IMG/VR virus record: IMGVR_UViG_3300021957_000064
Location: 1-48,231 of that record
Source: a virus
Reading direction: 5' to 3' (one strand)
Length of the DNA stretch: 48,231 bases
In this document: positions 1 through 8,660 of the stretch, piece by piece
Layout: each line of letters begins with the position of its first letter
Position numbering within the stretch: the first letter of the stretch is position 1
Notes under the pieces: model-generated
Databases searched by the model: none
Seen by the model: the letters and a program-made list of their open reading frames with translations, nothing else
What the model was told of the DNA's origin: nothing
Made by a program: the position numbers and the translations under genes

Positions 1-215
1 TGGGCTAACTCTGTATAACCACCTATGTGATTACCTTCGTTGTCCCAGATTTGTGGTACGGTATTCATACCTGCTTGTTTAAGTAGTGTCAATAGCCATT
101 TACTACTTGGTGAATTAAGTGAGTAGGCCGTGAAGCCTACCCGTTTTTCTCGTAACAAGTCCCTTGCCTTAGCGCAAAACTCACACTTGTCTGTGCTTAT
201 TACTACATAGCTCAT
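1..215 (-). CDS. glutaredoxin, 3' end cut by the window edge
   Basis: The visible 71 residues form a thioredoxin-fold redox protein. It starts MSYVVISTD, has the CEFC active site (C11, C14) and a TVP cis-proline loop near residue 54, followed by a GGYTE segment that in glutaredoxins binds the glutathione or substrate. The ATG overlaps the stop of the ribonucleotide reductase gene (ATGA at 212-215), so the two are translationally coupled. This supports a role in re-reducing the C-terminal cysteines of that reductase after each catalytic cycle. Only the C-terminal tail is missing. The family assignment is firm; the pairing with the reductase is inferred from context. Confidence 0.88.
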   Translation of the reverse strand, partial: MSYVVISTDKCEFCAKARDLLREKRVGFTAYSLNSPSSKWLLTLLKQAGMNTVPQIWDNEGNHIGGYTELA

Positions 216-2116
216 ACCAGATCTACTATCTCACAGCTATCCCCAGAGCAAGCCATCGTCTGCATAGATACTGTGTTGTCTTCACTCTCGTACTCATTAA
301 GTAGCTCCCAATTAATATTAGCTGGCATCTTGGCAAGCATTTCTTCATACTCCTCTTGGGTGCAATCCTGATAAGGTGCTTGCTGATAAGTATGATCTGA
401 GTGTGGCAGAAATGATACACCTGACATCTCATCGAAGTGTTCATAAACAAATGCACCCACAGCCATCCACTCAGCATCCCGTACAGAGATAGTAACGCTA
501 GGCTTATGCTCACACCATGAGCGTTGATACGTCAGCCACAACTCAAGCTGCTCTACTGCTGTCATGTCGTTACGTGTAACTGCACCACTGGGAGACTTTA
601 CAGGAAAGCTGAACACCACAGTAGAGTCAGGCTTCATAACGCAAGGCTCATTAGGAATTTCCTGATCAATCATGAACTGTGTCAGAGGATCTTTATTGTC
701 ACCACGCACAGTACGGATATAATAGGGGCTGTGACGAGCATGTATTCCACTAGCAGAATCAACCAGTTGTGATACCGTACCCGATGGTTTCACGCAGCTG
801 ATAGCAGCACTGACAGGGATGCCAAGCAACTCAGCCCACTCAGCGTTAGTAGCCACAGCGATGGATCGTAAATGCTCAAGTGTCTTCTCCAATCCTCTGT
901 TTTCATGTGTCATTAAAGGGTTGTCCATGATGCCTGTCATAGACACGCCAAGCAACCTCTCTTCTGCTGTGTTCTTCTGCCATACCTTACGTAAGTAGGG
1001 AAACTTAATCATGGTAGACTGAATTGTACCCAAGATTGTAGCTAGGCGTACCTTACGTTCAAGATCATCAATGGTATCTGTAGCACGTACAACACACTCC
1101 GTTAAGTTACAAAATTGATACGGGCGTAAAATTATTTCAGAACATGGGTTAGTCCCGAAGTCATAGTTAGGATCACGCCTACCAAACTTAGCTGCTTGCT
1201 TCTTGGATGCTTCACGATTAAAGATGCCACGCTCACCAGACTTAGACTCAACCAGAGACAACCACTCACGCATGAATGTTTCCATGTCTGGCTTCTCACT
1301 GTATGATACAGAATTATTAGCCAAGGCACGGTGTCCTGCAGTCTCCCACCATTGACCTGACTTAGCATATCGCATACGATCATCACTAAGATTAGACAAT
1401 GAGATCATAGCTGAACGCCTCACCCCACCCACGACAACGATCTGACCAATAAAGCACATCAAGTCGTGACATTCCATAGATGATAGCTTACGTCCCTGTG
1501 CAGCCTTGAATGTAGATACAGCAAAGTTAAATAGTTCTATAAGAGGCGCTGGGCCTGATGCTCTACCGCCAAACGTTTTAAGCCTTGCACCTGCAGGGCG
1601 TACCTGAGATACATCCCACTTAGGTATTTCACCAGCCCAAAGGAGCGCAAGAACTTGACGGAACCCCTTAGCCCAGCCTTCCTTACTGTCCTTAACGACA
1701 ACGATAGACTCACTCTCGAACAACTCAGGCACTTCTGGGAGCTTGCTGATGAACTGGCGCTCAACGGAGAATCCAACTCCAGTCCCGCAGAGGAGAATGT
1801 ACATAGCCTCATCGAAGGACTTAGGGTCATCTACGGGTAAGTAGCTACAGTTGTAGCCTGCAGTGTTGTCACGATCAAGCGCTGGGCCTGCTGTCATCAT
1901 TGCCCGCATAGATGGCATAATCTCTTGTCCAAGGATAGCTTGCTCAAGGTCTTTGATTAGGCTGTTCTTTACACCCCCTACTGCTTTAGCTACTACATTA
2001 TTCATATAGCGTGATACTGTCTCACTATATGACTCACGCCCTTTACCGTCGAAGTATTTTGCGTACCGCGACTTGTGGATGAATGCTTGGTAATCTGTTG
2101 GTAATTCGTTGCTCAT
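212..2116 (-). CDS. nrdJ: adenosylcobalamin-dependent (class II, monomeric) ribonucleotide reductase
   Basis: This 634-aa enzyme reduces ribonucleotides to deoxyribonucleotides for phage DNA synthesis, using a B12 coenzyme to make the thiyl radical. C90 (in YNCSY) and C336 (in YQFCNL) form the active-site disulfide pair. NPCSE at 323-327 carries the thiyl cysteine C325 and the catalytic E327. The 11-residue spacing from C325 to C336 equals that between C408 and C419 of the Lactobacillus leichmannii monomeric enzyme. KPSGTVSQ (about 443-450) is the phosphate-binding loop. C623 and C628 near the C-terminus are the shuttle cysteines. It is about 100 residues shorter than the Lactobacillus enzyme, as is usual in phages. 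No small subunit is present or needed. It overlaps MazG upstream and glutaredoxin downstream. Confidence 0.93.
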   Translation of the reverse strand: MSNELPTDYQAFIHKSRYAKYFDGKGRESYSETVSRYMNNVVAKAVGGVKNSLIKDLEQAILGQEIMPSMRAMMTAGPALDRDNTAGYNCSYLPVDDPKSFDEAMYILLCGTGVGFSVERQFISKLPEVPELFESESIVVVKDSKEGWAKGFRQVLALLWAGEIPKWDVSQVRPAGARLKTFGGRASGPAPLIELFNFAVSTFKAAQGRKLSSMECHDLMCFIGQIVVVGGVRRSAMISLSNLSDDRMRYAKSGQWWETAGHRALANNSVSYSEKPDMETFMREWLSLVESKSGERGIFNREASKKQAAKFGRRDPNYDFGTNPCSEIILRPYQFCNLTECVVRATDTIDDLERKVRLATILGTIQSTMIKFPYLRKVWQKNTAEERLLGVSMTGIMDNPLMTHENRGLEKTLEHLRSIAVATNAEWAELLGIPVSAAISCVKPSGTVSQLVDSASGIHARHSPYYIRTVRGDNKDPLTQFMIDQEIPNEPCVMKPDSTVVFSFPVKSPSGAVTRNDMTAVEQLELWLTYQRSWCEHKPSVTISVRDAEWMAVGAFVYEHFDEMSGVSFLPHSDHTYQQAPYQDCTQEEYEEMLAKMPANINWELLNEYESEDNTVSMQTMACSGDSCEIVDLV

Positions 2117-2472
2117 CTATTGTCTCCTGATCCTCTAATAACACCCCGTCTTGCACGGCTGTTTAGTTTGTCCATGTTAGCCTGCAGTACTTCTGTTAGG
2201 TCACTGTTAAAGTAATTGGCTAGGGCAGTAACGTAGAACACTACATCACCTAACTCTTTGACTAGTTCATCTGGTGAGACTTTTGTAGAATCACGTAGCT
2301 TCTTCTTGATCTTCTCTGCTACCTCACCTGCTTCACCTACTAAGCCTAGTGTGTTCTCAACTAAGCGTGTCTCGCCTTCTGTGACGATCTTACCTTCAAC
2401 CCAGTATGAATAATCCTGAGTATTAACGTCTGCCATTGCAGCGAATGCGTCTATGTCTTCCTGAGTAATCAT
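2113..2472 (-). CDS. MazG-like nucleotide pyrophosphohydrolase
   Basis: This 119-aa all-alpha NTP pyrophosphohydrolase of the MazG family hydrolyses (d)NTPs or alarmones to monophosphates. The metal-binding pattern is visible as E47-A-G-E50 and, after 22 residues, E73-L-G-D76, within the helices GLVGEAGEVAEK and ELVKELGDVVFY. The basic tail KLNSRARRGV is typical of phage MazG. Placement directly before the ribonucleotide reductase gene (4-bp overlap) suggests a role in nucleotide pool management. Lowering host ppGpp has been proposed for cyanophage MazG, but the substrate cannot be read from sequence. It overlaps the upstream 55-aa ORF by ATGA. Confidence 0.88.
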   Translation of the reverse strand: MITQEDIDAFAAMADVNTQDYSYWVEGKIVTEGETRLVENTLGLVGEAGEVAEKIKKKLRDSTKVSPDELVKELGDVVFYVTALANYFNSDLTEVLQANMDKLNSRARRGVIRGSGDNR

Positions 2473-2636
2473 TGTCTCTCTCTCACGTTTAAGTTTTCTA
2501 TTTCAATATCATCTATGTCATAGATAACATCTGTAATCAAGTCATGAATGTCTTGTTCATGATTATCTTCGTATGCAGATAGTATGTTATTACTGTCATC
2601 TATCTTAGCAACAAAGGTTATACTAAACTTCTTCAT
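2469..2636 (-). CDS. small hypothetical protein (55 aa)
   Basis: The ORF begins MKKFSITFVAKIDD and is strongly acidic in its second half (many Asp and Glu around DVIYDIDDIEIE). The start overlaps the end of the 117-aa gene upstream, and the TGA overlaps the MazG ATG. This coupled spacing is the main reason for calling it real. There is no recognisable family, signal peptide or membrane segment. The acidic character resembles small inhibitor-type phage proteins, but that is only a resemblance. Confidence 0.6.
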   Translation of the reverse strand: MKKFSITFVAKIDDSNNILSAYEDNHEQDIHDLITDVIYDIDDIEIENLNVRERQ

Positions 2637-2986
2637 GCATTCCCCTCTGTCTTTGTCCAGCGGCCTAGCCTGTAGACGTTACCTTCTACTTTAACGGTTC
2701 TATCTGCTTCCAACTCTTCTTCTGCCTCTGCGTATTGATCAGGAAACATGGCTTGCATTATATCTGCTCTTAAATCAACAAAGTCTTCCCACGCATCAGG
2801 GTAAAGCTCTAGGTATTTCTGTGCTGCAGACATGGTAAGCGCTTCATCTAAAGCTGCACTCATACCATCCTCAGAACCAGCGGAACCAAACACCATTCCT
2901 GTTTTGATGTTACCAGTCCACTCACCTTCCTCAATTACAGGAGATAATATAATAGCTATATCACCAGGTTTTATCTCATAGCTCAT
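2633..2986 (-). CDS. hypothetical protein (117 aa)
   Basis: I chose the ATG at 2986 (MSYEIKPGDIA). It follows a good ribosome binding site (GGAGAGAA) and overlaps the endonuclease I stop as TAATG; the longer open frame upstream runs through the endonuclease gene. The N-terminal KPGDIAIILSP stretch looks like a small beta-barrel. The middle is helical and acidic, and the end (YRLGRWTKTEG) is short and basic. I recognise no family. Its position between the recombination nucleases and MazG suggests a role in DNA metabolism or host takeover, without direct evidence. Confidence 0.72.
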   Translation of the reverse strand: MSYEIKPGDIAIILSPVIEEGEWTGNIKTGMVFGSAGSEDGMSAALDEALTMSAAQKYLELYPDAWEDFVDLRADIMQAMFPDQYAEAEEELEADRTVKVEGNVYRLGRWTKTEGNA

Positions 2987-3414
2987 TATTCTCTCCTCTT
3001 TACTTTGACACGTTGCTCTTTCATACGCTTGCCCTTTTCTTTCAGCCACTGCTCAGGTATCACACGGTGCGCCCATTGGAAACCCTTCTGATCACACCAA
3101 TCGCAATACCTACTTCTAGCGCCCTTGTAAAGCTTTGAGTTAGCATTACTAAATACAAAACGAATATCTAGTGTAGGGTGCTGACGTTGTATCTCTATAT
3201 GTTTACGTCTATCTGCAGAAGAAAACAACCCCTTCATTTCTATTATGATACCATTGTCTAATTCAAAGTCAGGTGTGTAAGTACGATACTTTAGATCCTC
3301 CCATTCTATCTTTAGCTTTTCATAGGCTACGATCTTCTGCCTGTCCTTGAGGTACGCAGCAGCCTCAACTTCAAGACCACTGCGATACAAGCGAGAGTTA
3401 TGTCTTCTAGCCAT
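2986..3414 (-). CDS. T7-type endonuclease I (Holliday junction resolvase)
   Basis: This 142-aa junction-resolving endonuclease debranches replicating and recombining phage DNA and in T7 also breaks down host DNA. The PD-(D/E)XK core reads E15/E17 in LEVEAAAYL, then P48-D49, then E59-M-K61 in IIIEMKG. This matches the E20-D55-E65-K67 layout of T7 gp3. A CxxC pair (YCDWCDQKG) near residues 104-107 resembles the C-terminal zinc-like element seen in many phage homologues. Length is close to T7 gp3 (149 aa). The gene overlaps the Cas4-like nuclease upstream by 8 bp and lies in a cluster with DNA polymerase and helicase, as in T7. Confidence 0.88.
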   Translation of the reverse strand: MARRHNSRLYRSGLEVEAAAYLKDRQKIVAYEKLKIEWEDLKYRTYTPDFELDNGIIIEMKGLFSSADRRKHIEIQRQHPTLDIRFVFSNANSKLYKGARSRYCDWCDQKGFQWAHRVIPEQWLKEKGKRMKEQRVKVKRRE

Positions 3415-4273
3415 CTAAGTACTCAGGTGCAATGTAAGTATAGTCTACCTCTTGTGGGTTCTTAGACTTACTAGGGATGCTAGGCCGTGGCTGCAGGCTA
3501 GTGTGGCACTTGTGCTTGAAGCTACAGAACTTACATGATGATGGTAGCACCCAGTTGCCTGTCTTCTTACGGTAGAATGTCTCTTCTACTGGTTCATAGC
3601 AACGCTCAAACGGTTCATCGTTATCTATGTAATCAGCTAAGGCTTGGATGTCAGCCAGCACGGCTTCTCTGTCCACCTCAGAGGCGTCTACGTACTTGAA
3701 GTGACCATTAGCCTTGTTCACTGCCCACCAGCCACCTACATCCTTTCCAGCGGCCTCTGCGTAGCCCACAAGCTGTGCCACATATCCAAAGCTGTCACCC
3801 TGAGAGAGTGTCTCAAAGGATGCAAACTTGTTATCGTATGACCAAGGTGATGCAGACTTAACATCATCAATACGCCCATCCAACTCCATGTCATACTCAC
3901 CCTTGATCTTCTGACCGTTAGGCAGGTTAAGTACAACCTTGTCATTGTCTTTGAAGTCTACCCCTGCTGCACGTAGCAGTCCCTTGAACACAGCCTCAAC
4001 AATATCACCAAGGATCATATTCATTAGGAAGTGTGGCGGGAAGGGCGTCTTACCCTCTGGATCATTCTTCTCAAACCATAGCTGGCACTTAGGCTTACCA
4101 ATGTTAGACATACGCAGTCGGAAGTTATCACGTGGGCCTGAGTTGAACTGCTTGTCCATAGCTGCCTCAACGTCAGCGGCAACCTGTTTGGTTACCGCCT
4201 CCGTCATTGTTGCTTCACCAGCCATGGCCTTCTGTAAGAAGTTAAAGACCATTAGTTCTGCTGGATGATTCAT
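3407..4273 (-). CDS. Cas4/RecB-like PD-(D/E)XK exonuclease with Fe-S cysteines
   Basis: This 288-aa protein has the RecB-family nuclease motifs: GEYD (D128), DDVK (D137, K139) and the QLxxY-type motif (Q167 in YVAQLVGYAE). Four cysteines, C63 near the N-terminus and C247, C250, C256 near the C-terminus, have the 1+3 arrangement that holds a 4Fe-4S cluster in Cas4 and AddB nucleases. The likely job is 5'-3' exonuclease resection or primer removal, the slot filled by gp6 in T7. The start overlaps the stop of the 291-aa gene (TAATG). Fold and catalytic residues are clear; polarity and cluster are inferred. Confidence 0.82.
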   Translation of the reverse strand: MNHPAELMVFNFLQKAMAGEATMTEAVTKQVAADVEAAMDKQFNSGPRDNFRLRMSNIGKPKCQLWFEKNDPEGKTPFPPHFLMNMILGDIVEAVFKGLLRAAGVDFKDNDKVVLNLPNGQKIKGEYDMELDGRIDDVKSASPWSYDNKFASFETLSQGDSFGYVAQLVGYAEAAGKDVGGWWAVNKANGHFKYVDASEVDREAVLADIQALADYIDNDEPFERCYEPVEETFYRKKTGNWVLPSSCKFCSFKHKCHTSLQPRPSIPSKSKNPQEVDYTYIAPEYLDG

Positions 4274-5148
4274 TATTCCACCTCAATGAAGTCGTTGTTG
4301 AGAATGTCATTAACCATAGCCTCATCAGAGGCAGACATACCCTTATTGCTACGCTCATTGTGTAGATCCAGCACCTTGCCATTCATGTACTCAACAAGAT
4401 CAATGAAGTCTTTTAGTGTATCATTGTCACTGTCAGACAGATCAACGCTGCTACCTAGCTTGGCTTCAATCCTACCAAACTTAGCACCTGTAGGAATACT
4501 ATCCTCTACACCCATCATTTTAATGGTAGACATGATAGGTAAGAGATTCTTACGGTTCAAGCCATTCAGTACAGCATCAATGCTCTTGAGTGAGTCACGG
4601 TTCTTAACATCCATGACCACAGGCACATCAGTAAAGTTACCTGTCACAGGCTCACCCTTGTCATTGATAGGGTTGTCTAGTGTGACTGTGGCAAAGAATA
4701 CCTTGACACGCTTGACTGTACGCATGATCTGTTTGGTAGCCTCAGGTAGTGACTGGAAGTCTTCAATGTATCCAGTAGGACGCCCCAAGTTAAACCCACC
4801 AACGCTATCCTTCATGTCACCGTTGAGTGAGTTAGACATGATAGACTTCTCCATCTCCTCTGTCTCACTGTTCCAGCGCTGCCACTGATTACGTTGAGCA
4901 AATATACGTAGGGTAATACCATTGCTGTATACCTTATCCTCACCCTGGACTAGAGTGAAAGCACCGATTGGTACAACCTCTGTCTTGATTGTCTTACCGT
5001 TAAACTCAACCTCACCCATGATAGGCTGGTGGATCATACCGACACGTGCGATAGATGGTGTAGCCTGCTGTGCTGGTGCGGAAGACACACCCATAAGCTC
5101 AGCCATAGACTGTCCACGATCTGCTGCGATTTGTAGTTCATTGCTCAT
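4273..5148 (-). CDS. probable single-stranded DNA-binding protein
   Basis: The 291-aa product has no motif I can name with certainty. It lies between DNA polymerase and the exonuclease and is rich in beta-type segments in the middle (about residues 45-170). It ends in an acidic tail with an aromatic residue (NNDFIEVE), the hallmark of phage and bacterial ssDNA-binding proteins such as T7 gp2.5, which use such tails to contact polymerase and helicase. There is a good ribosome binding site (AAAGGA) in a 43-bp gap after the polymerase gene. Alternative: another replication accessory protein. Confidence 0.55.
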   Translation of the reverse strand: MSNELQIAADRGQSMAELMGVSSAPAQQATPSIARVGMIHQPIMGEVEFNGKTIKTEVVPIGAFTLVQGEDKVYSNGITLRIFAQRNQWQRWNSETEEMEKSIMSNSLNGDMKDSVGGFNLGRPTGYIEDFQSLPEATKQIMRTVKRVKVFFATVTLDNPINDKGEPVTGNFTDVPVVMDVKNRDSLKSIDAVLNGLNRKNLLPIMSTIKMMGVEDSIPTGAKFGRIEAKLGSSVDLSDSDNDTLKDFIDLVEYMNGKVLDLHNERSNKGMSASDEAMVNDILNNDFIEVE

Positions 5149-5191
5149 TTCTATATCCTTTTAATAGAGTCAAAGAGTACCTAGTTATACC

Positions 5192-7240
5192 TCATACATC
5201 CACTGTGTCAAGCCAGTTTGGCCCGATTTTAGCTTCTAATAATAGTGGTACATTCATTCTTACTCCATACACTGACTCAACTAGATCAGTCAAGCCCTCA
5301 TTCATATCATTTACCATACCTAATACCTGATCTACTTCATCAGGGTGTATATCAATAACTGTTGAGTCATGTACAGTATTTACCAGACAGGATTGCATAG
5401 GCTCAAGACGCCTGTACATCTCATTAAGCACGACAGGTACAACATCACCTGTTGCAAAGCCCTGCACTGGATAGTTCTTGATCATAGTGAAGTGTGTTAC
5501 ACTCCCGTTTGACCTACGAGATATGTCAGGGAAAGCATACTGCCTGCCTGATACGTTAGTAATCTTATTGAAGCGCATTGCCTCCTCACCTAAGTTCTTA
5601 TGCCATGCTGCAATCCCCTTATACTTATCAATGAATTGAATGTAGTATGCCTCCTCTGCCTTACTTCTACCATATCCTGTAGCCCCAAAGAGAGGCGCAA
5701 AGGTATGTTCCTTGGCTTGCTGGCGCGTTGTAGGCTGGCCTGCATCAGAGATAACCTTGGCTGTGTAACTGTGTACATCAAAGCCTGTGTTAATCTCCTC
5801 AATAGCAGTCTCATCCTGTGACAAGAATGCTGCCGCCCTAAACTCAAGCTGGGCAAAGTCAGACTCACATATGTAACCGCCATCCCAGCGAGACACAAAC
5901 ACACGCTTAACAGGGAATGTACCCCCACGTGGCATGTTCTGCATGTTAGGTTCCTTACCACTGAAACGTCCAGTAGCTGTCACACTCTGAGTGAGCGTGG
6001 CGTGTAAGAAACCATCATCCTTTGAGTAAATACCTATGCCATCCACAAACGTAGACAGATAGCTGCTGATAGCAGAGAAGCGTAGGTAGTCTTGCAGGAA
6101 TGAAACAGCCTCATCCTTGTTGTGTGTCTTGGCTGTACCAATCAGGAGTGTCAGCTTATCCTTACTTGTACTGAACCCATTGGCACTGACCCACTTCTTA
6201 CTAGGTGCAGAGAACCGCAACCCAGCAATCTGTTGTGTCTGAGTAAGCTGGAACCCACGAGTGTCACAGTCCTTGCACTTGTTGGGCTTAGCAAACTTAG
6301 TGCCATCCTTCTTGGTCTTGTATGTCTTGCCTAAACCCTCACAGGTAGGGCAGGTGAATGCCTTGGTACGATAGATAGGCTGGCTGTTGGAGTTTACTGC
6401 TGAGCGAAATTCAGCGGGTGTGTTGGTGAACTCAAACAGTCCAGCCCATTCCTTCTTGTTATTCATACGAACACTAAACACAACCTGAGACATCTGCTCT
6501 GGTGAGTTGATATTGATAGGCGTGTCACCCATAAGCTCACGCACCTTAGTTTGAAGTCGTGTCTCTAGCTCTGATCGTTCATCCTCAAACTGCTTTCTAA
6601 CTTTTTCTAGTTCTTCAAGATCCACCCTGATTCCTGACATGTACATTCTGGTGAGGGTCTTGCAGGTATCGAAGGTAACATCTCTGACTGTGTGAAGGGA
6701 CTTACTTTCTGGGGTAGCGTAGTCTGCTTCGATAGAGTGGAACAACTCACTAGTTGTGAGCAGGTCAGCCCTAAGATAAAGGCTAAGCTTACTGAGATCA
6801 GTTTCATTTGTGTTGATACCTTTCTTGATACATGTAGACAGGTAGTCTTCCTTTTGCTCAGCAAGGTCACGGCGTATGGCACAGGCGCTAAGAGAGATAG
6901 CATCCTTCTGCCCACGTAGAAGTAAATACTCTGCAAGCATGGTGTCATAGATAAGGCCATCATAGGTGAAGCCACTTTCCCACAGCCACATTAAGTCATG
7001 CCTAGCGTTGTGCATGATGAGCAAGGTTGTCATGTCAAGAACACTCTGTATCAATGCACGGCCTGCACCTGATGTATCCTTAGCTTCATTGTGATCTAAT
7101 GTTACAGTATGTAACTCTTCGTGATTGTCAGCATTGACCATGCCAACCTGAGTCAGCGTGTTGGTAGGCTCAAAGGGATCGTTAAAGATCTTGCCATCCC
7201 TCCAAGTCACACTGTTCTCAACGTCTAATACTAGTCTCAT
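5192..7240 (-). CDS. family A DNA polymerase with inserted DnaJ-type zinc finger
   Basis: This 682-aa replicative polymerase starts with a 3'-5' exonuclease domain: D6 and E8 in LVLDVEN (Exo I) and D82 in HNARHDLMW (Exo II). The polymerase domain has motif A (DFAQLEFR, D461), motif B (R506, K510 and the following FG and YG) and motif C (H624-D625-S626). Between the domains is an insert with C297-C300 (CPTCEGLG) and C322-C325 (CKDC), a half DnaJ cysteine-rich domain able to bind one zinc. This fusion defines the HMO-2011 group of marine phages. T7 pol has a thioredoxin-binding loop elsewhere in the thumb; whether the zinc insert serves processivity is unknown. Confidence 0.95.
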   Translation of the reverse strand: MRLVLDVENSVTWRDGKIFNDPFEPTNTLTQVGMVNADNHEELHTVTLDHNEAKDTSGAGRALIQSVLDMTTLLIMHNARHDLMWLWESGFTYDGLIYDTMLAEYLLLRGQKDAISLSACAIRRDLAEQKEDYLSTCIKKGINTNETDLSKLSLYLRADLLTTSELFHSIEADYATPESKSLHTVRDVTFDTCKTLTRMYMSGIRVDLEELEKVRKQFEDERSELETRLQTKVRELMGDTPININSPEQMSQVVFSVRMNNKKEWAGLFEFTNTPAEFRSAVNSNSQPIYRTKAFTCPTCEGLGKTYKTKKDGTKFAKPNKCKDCDTRGFQLTQTQQIAGLRFSAPSKKWVSANGFSTSKDKLTLLIGTAKTHNKDEAVSFLQDYLRFSAISSYLSTFVDGIGIYSKDDGFLHATLTQSVTATGRFSGKEPNMQNMPRGGTFPVKRVFVSRWDGGYICESDFAQLEFRAAAFLSQDETAIEEINTGFDVHSYTAKVISDAGQPTTRQQAKEHTFAPLFGATGYGRSKAEEAYYIQFIDKYKGIAAWHKNLGEEAMRFNKITNVSGRQYAFPDISRRSNGSVTHFTMIKNYPVQGFATGDVVPVVLNEMYRRLEPMQSCLVNTVHDSTVIDIHPDEVDQVLGMVNDMNEGLTDLVESVYGVRMNVPLLLEAKIGPNWLDTVDV

Positions 7241-7249
7241 GTCTATCTC

Positions 7250-8470
7250 CTAAGCCGTGTAGATAGAACGTGATCCATCTAGCACACAAGTAATCTTTCC
7301 CTGATACCCGTTTAGTTTGTTCTTTGCAAGGTTAAGATAGCGCACTGGATCTTCATCCTGCCCCTCAACTTGAGCAGCCTTACCAATAAGTACCATAAGG
7401 TCTGCTTCTGCAGCCTTGCCTGTCTTGCTGCCTTCCATCATAGACTGGTTAGGATCTGTCCTACCCTCTGCCTCTGCGCTTAACTGTGACATCCATATCA
7501 CACAACAGTCATACTGTTTAGCAATGTTACGGGCATGGATAGCTGCAGCCTTGAGGGTAATGTCACTGCGCTCACTCTTCATGTCAGAGAACTTGTCACC
7601 CATGTCTAAAACAACAACATCAGGCTTCTCCTGTTTAACAACAGACTCAACCCATGCCATGCCCTTACCTGTGCTTTCCTTGAACATGATGTTCTTACGC
7701 ACAGGCTCATAGCGCATACGTGCTAGGGCTTGGTTCTCTCGTACCTCCTTCATTGTCATATTAGCAGAGGCACTGACGTAACGTGACGCTACTCGTGTGT
7801 ATGCTTCCTCATTGCAGAGGATAATACAACGTGCGCCTTGATGAGCGAAGCCACCATCAGCTGCGATAAGAGAGGCGTGGAAGGATGTCTTACCTGTGTT
7901 GGGACGTGCGCCTACCACAACAAGGTGACCACCACTGACACCCTCTACCTTACGGGCTAGGGTAGGTATGTTGAATGACCAACGTGACTCAAGGGCGGTA
8001 GCATCTAGGATTGTATCAAGGTCATCATCTTCCCAGTCAACACGCAGGTTAGGCGTAAAGTCATTCTTGTATTCCTCAAGTAGCTGACGCAGTGGCTCAA
8101 GGCTATTCTCTGTGCCATTCACGTAGTCAAAACCCAGGTTAGCCACAACATCCCCAACGTGCTGCTGAAATAAATGTGACAGTGTGTCCTGTGCTATCTC
8201 TTCCTTGATAGGCTCCGCAATATCTATGCGGCGAAAGAGTGCATCATATGCTGTACGTGTGGCGGTGGTCATGCTCTGGTTCATACGGTTGAACACAGCC
8301 TGCAAGTCCTGCACATTCATGCTGCCATCGTATGTTTCCATGGCGCTGTCTAGTGCTTGCTTAATCTTGCGTACATCCTTACTAAAGATCTTGTCGGGGC
8401 AACGAATGCCCTTGTGTTGATTATAAAAGTCACGGTCAAGTAACGTTTTAATAAGAGCCAGTTCCATCAT
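7250..8470 (-). CDS. DnaB-like replicative helicase
   Basis: This 406-aa ring helicase unwinds DNA ahead of the polymerase. The RecA-type C-terminal domain has Walker A GARPNTGKT (187-195), a CNEEA segment (about 219-223) supplying the catalytic Glu, Walker B VVVLDMG (D289) and an H4-like MSQLSAEAEGR region. The N-terminal 150 residues resemble a DnaB-type helical domain without a primase active site. T7 fuses primase and helicase in gp4; here they are separate genes 1.9 kb apart. The ribosome binding site GGAGAG is 7 nt before the chosen ATG. The stop is 9 bp from the polymerase start. Confidence 0.9.
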   Translation of the reverse strand: MMELALIKTLLDRDFYNQHKGIRCPDKIFSKDVRKIKQALDSAMETYDGSMNVQDLQAVFNRMNQSMTTATRTAYDALFRRIDIAEPIKEEIAQDTLSHLFQQHVGDVVANLGFDYVNGTENSLEPLRQLLEEYKNDFTPNLRVDWEDDDLDTILDATALESRWSFNIPTLARKVEGVSGGHLVVVGARPNTGKTSFHASLIAADGGFAHQGARCIILCNEEAYTRVASRYVSASANMTMKEVRENQALARMRYEPVRKNIMFKESTGKGMAWVESVVKQEKPDVVVLDMGDKFSDMKSERSDITLKAAAIHARNIAKQYDCCVIWMSQLSAEAEGRTDPNQSMMEGSKTGKAAEADLMVLIGKAAQVEGQDEDPVRYLNLAKNKLNGYQGKITCVLDGSRSIYTA

Positions 8471-8660
8471 TGTTATTCTCTCCTACAATTATACGGTATA
8501 TAACCTCAAGGGCCACTAGAGGCCACATGAGTGCAAATCTAATAGGGCCAGAATTATTCTCCTCAGGATCTTCTGGCTCTACCATGTGATATAGTAGTGG
8601 TACGGCTAACACATAAATGGATAAAGATCCAATCAAAAAGTACAAACCTTCATCGCTCAT
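8448..8660 (-). CDS. small membrane protein, two predicted TM helices
   Basis: A 70-aa ORF with two hydrophobic stretches, about residues 5-25 (YFLIGSLSIYVLAVPLLY) and 41-59 (IRFALMWPLVALEVIYRII), joined by an acidic loop (EPEDPEENN). It has a clear GGAG ribosome binding site and overlaps both neighbours, the 79-aa gene upstream and the helicase start downstream. No family is recognised. Small early membrane proteins of this type can alter the host envelope or exclude superinfecting phages, but nothing here fixes a role. Confidence 0.65.
   Translation of the reverse strand: MSDEGLYFLIGSLSIYVLAVPLLYHMVEPEDPEENNSGPIRFALMWPLVALEVIYRIIVGENNNDGTGSY

Noticed and set aside
1132-1830. Antisense and alternative-frame ORFs within the ribonucleotide reductase gene
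   Set aside because: They lie entirely within a gene with fully conserved catalytic motifs and have no features of their own.
2987-3049. N-terminal extension of the 117-aa protein
   Set aside because: The 138-aa version would start inside the endonuclease gene; the ATG at 2986 has the ribosome binding site and stop-start overlap.
4265-4888. 207-aa ORF antisense to the 291-aa probable ssDNA-binding gene
   Set aside because: Ser/Leu/Met-rich shadow frame with no family features, wholly opposite a well-formed coupled gene.
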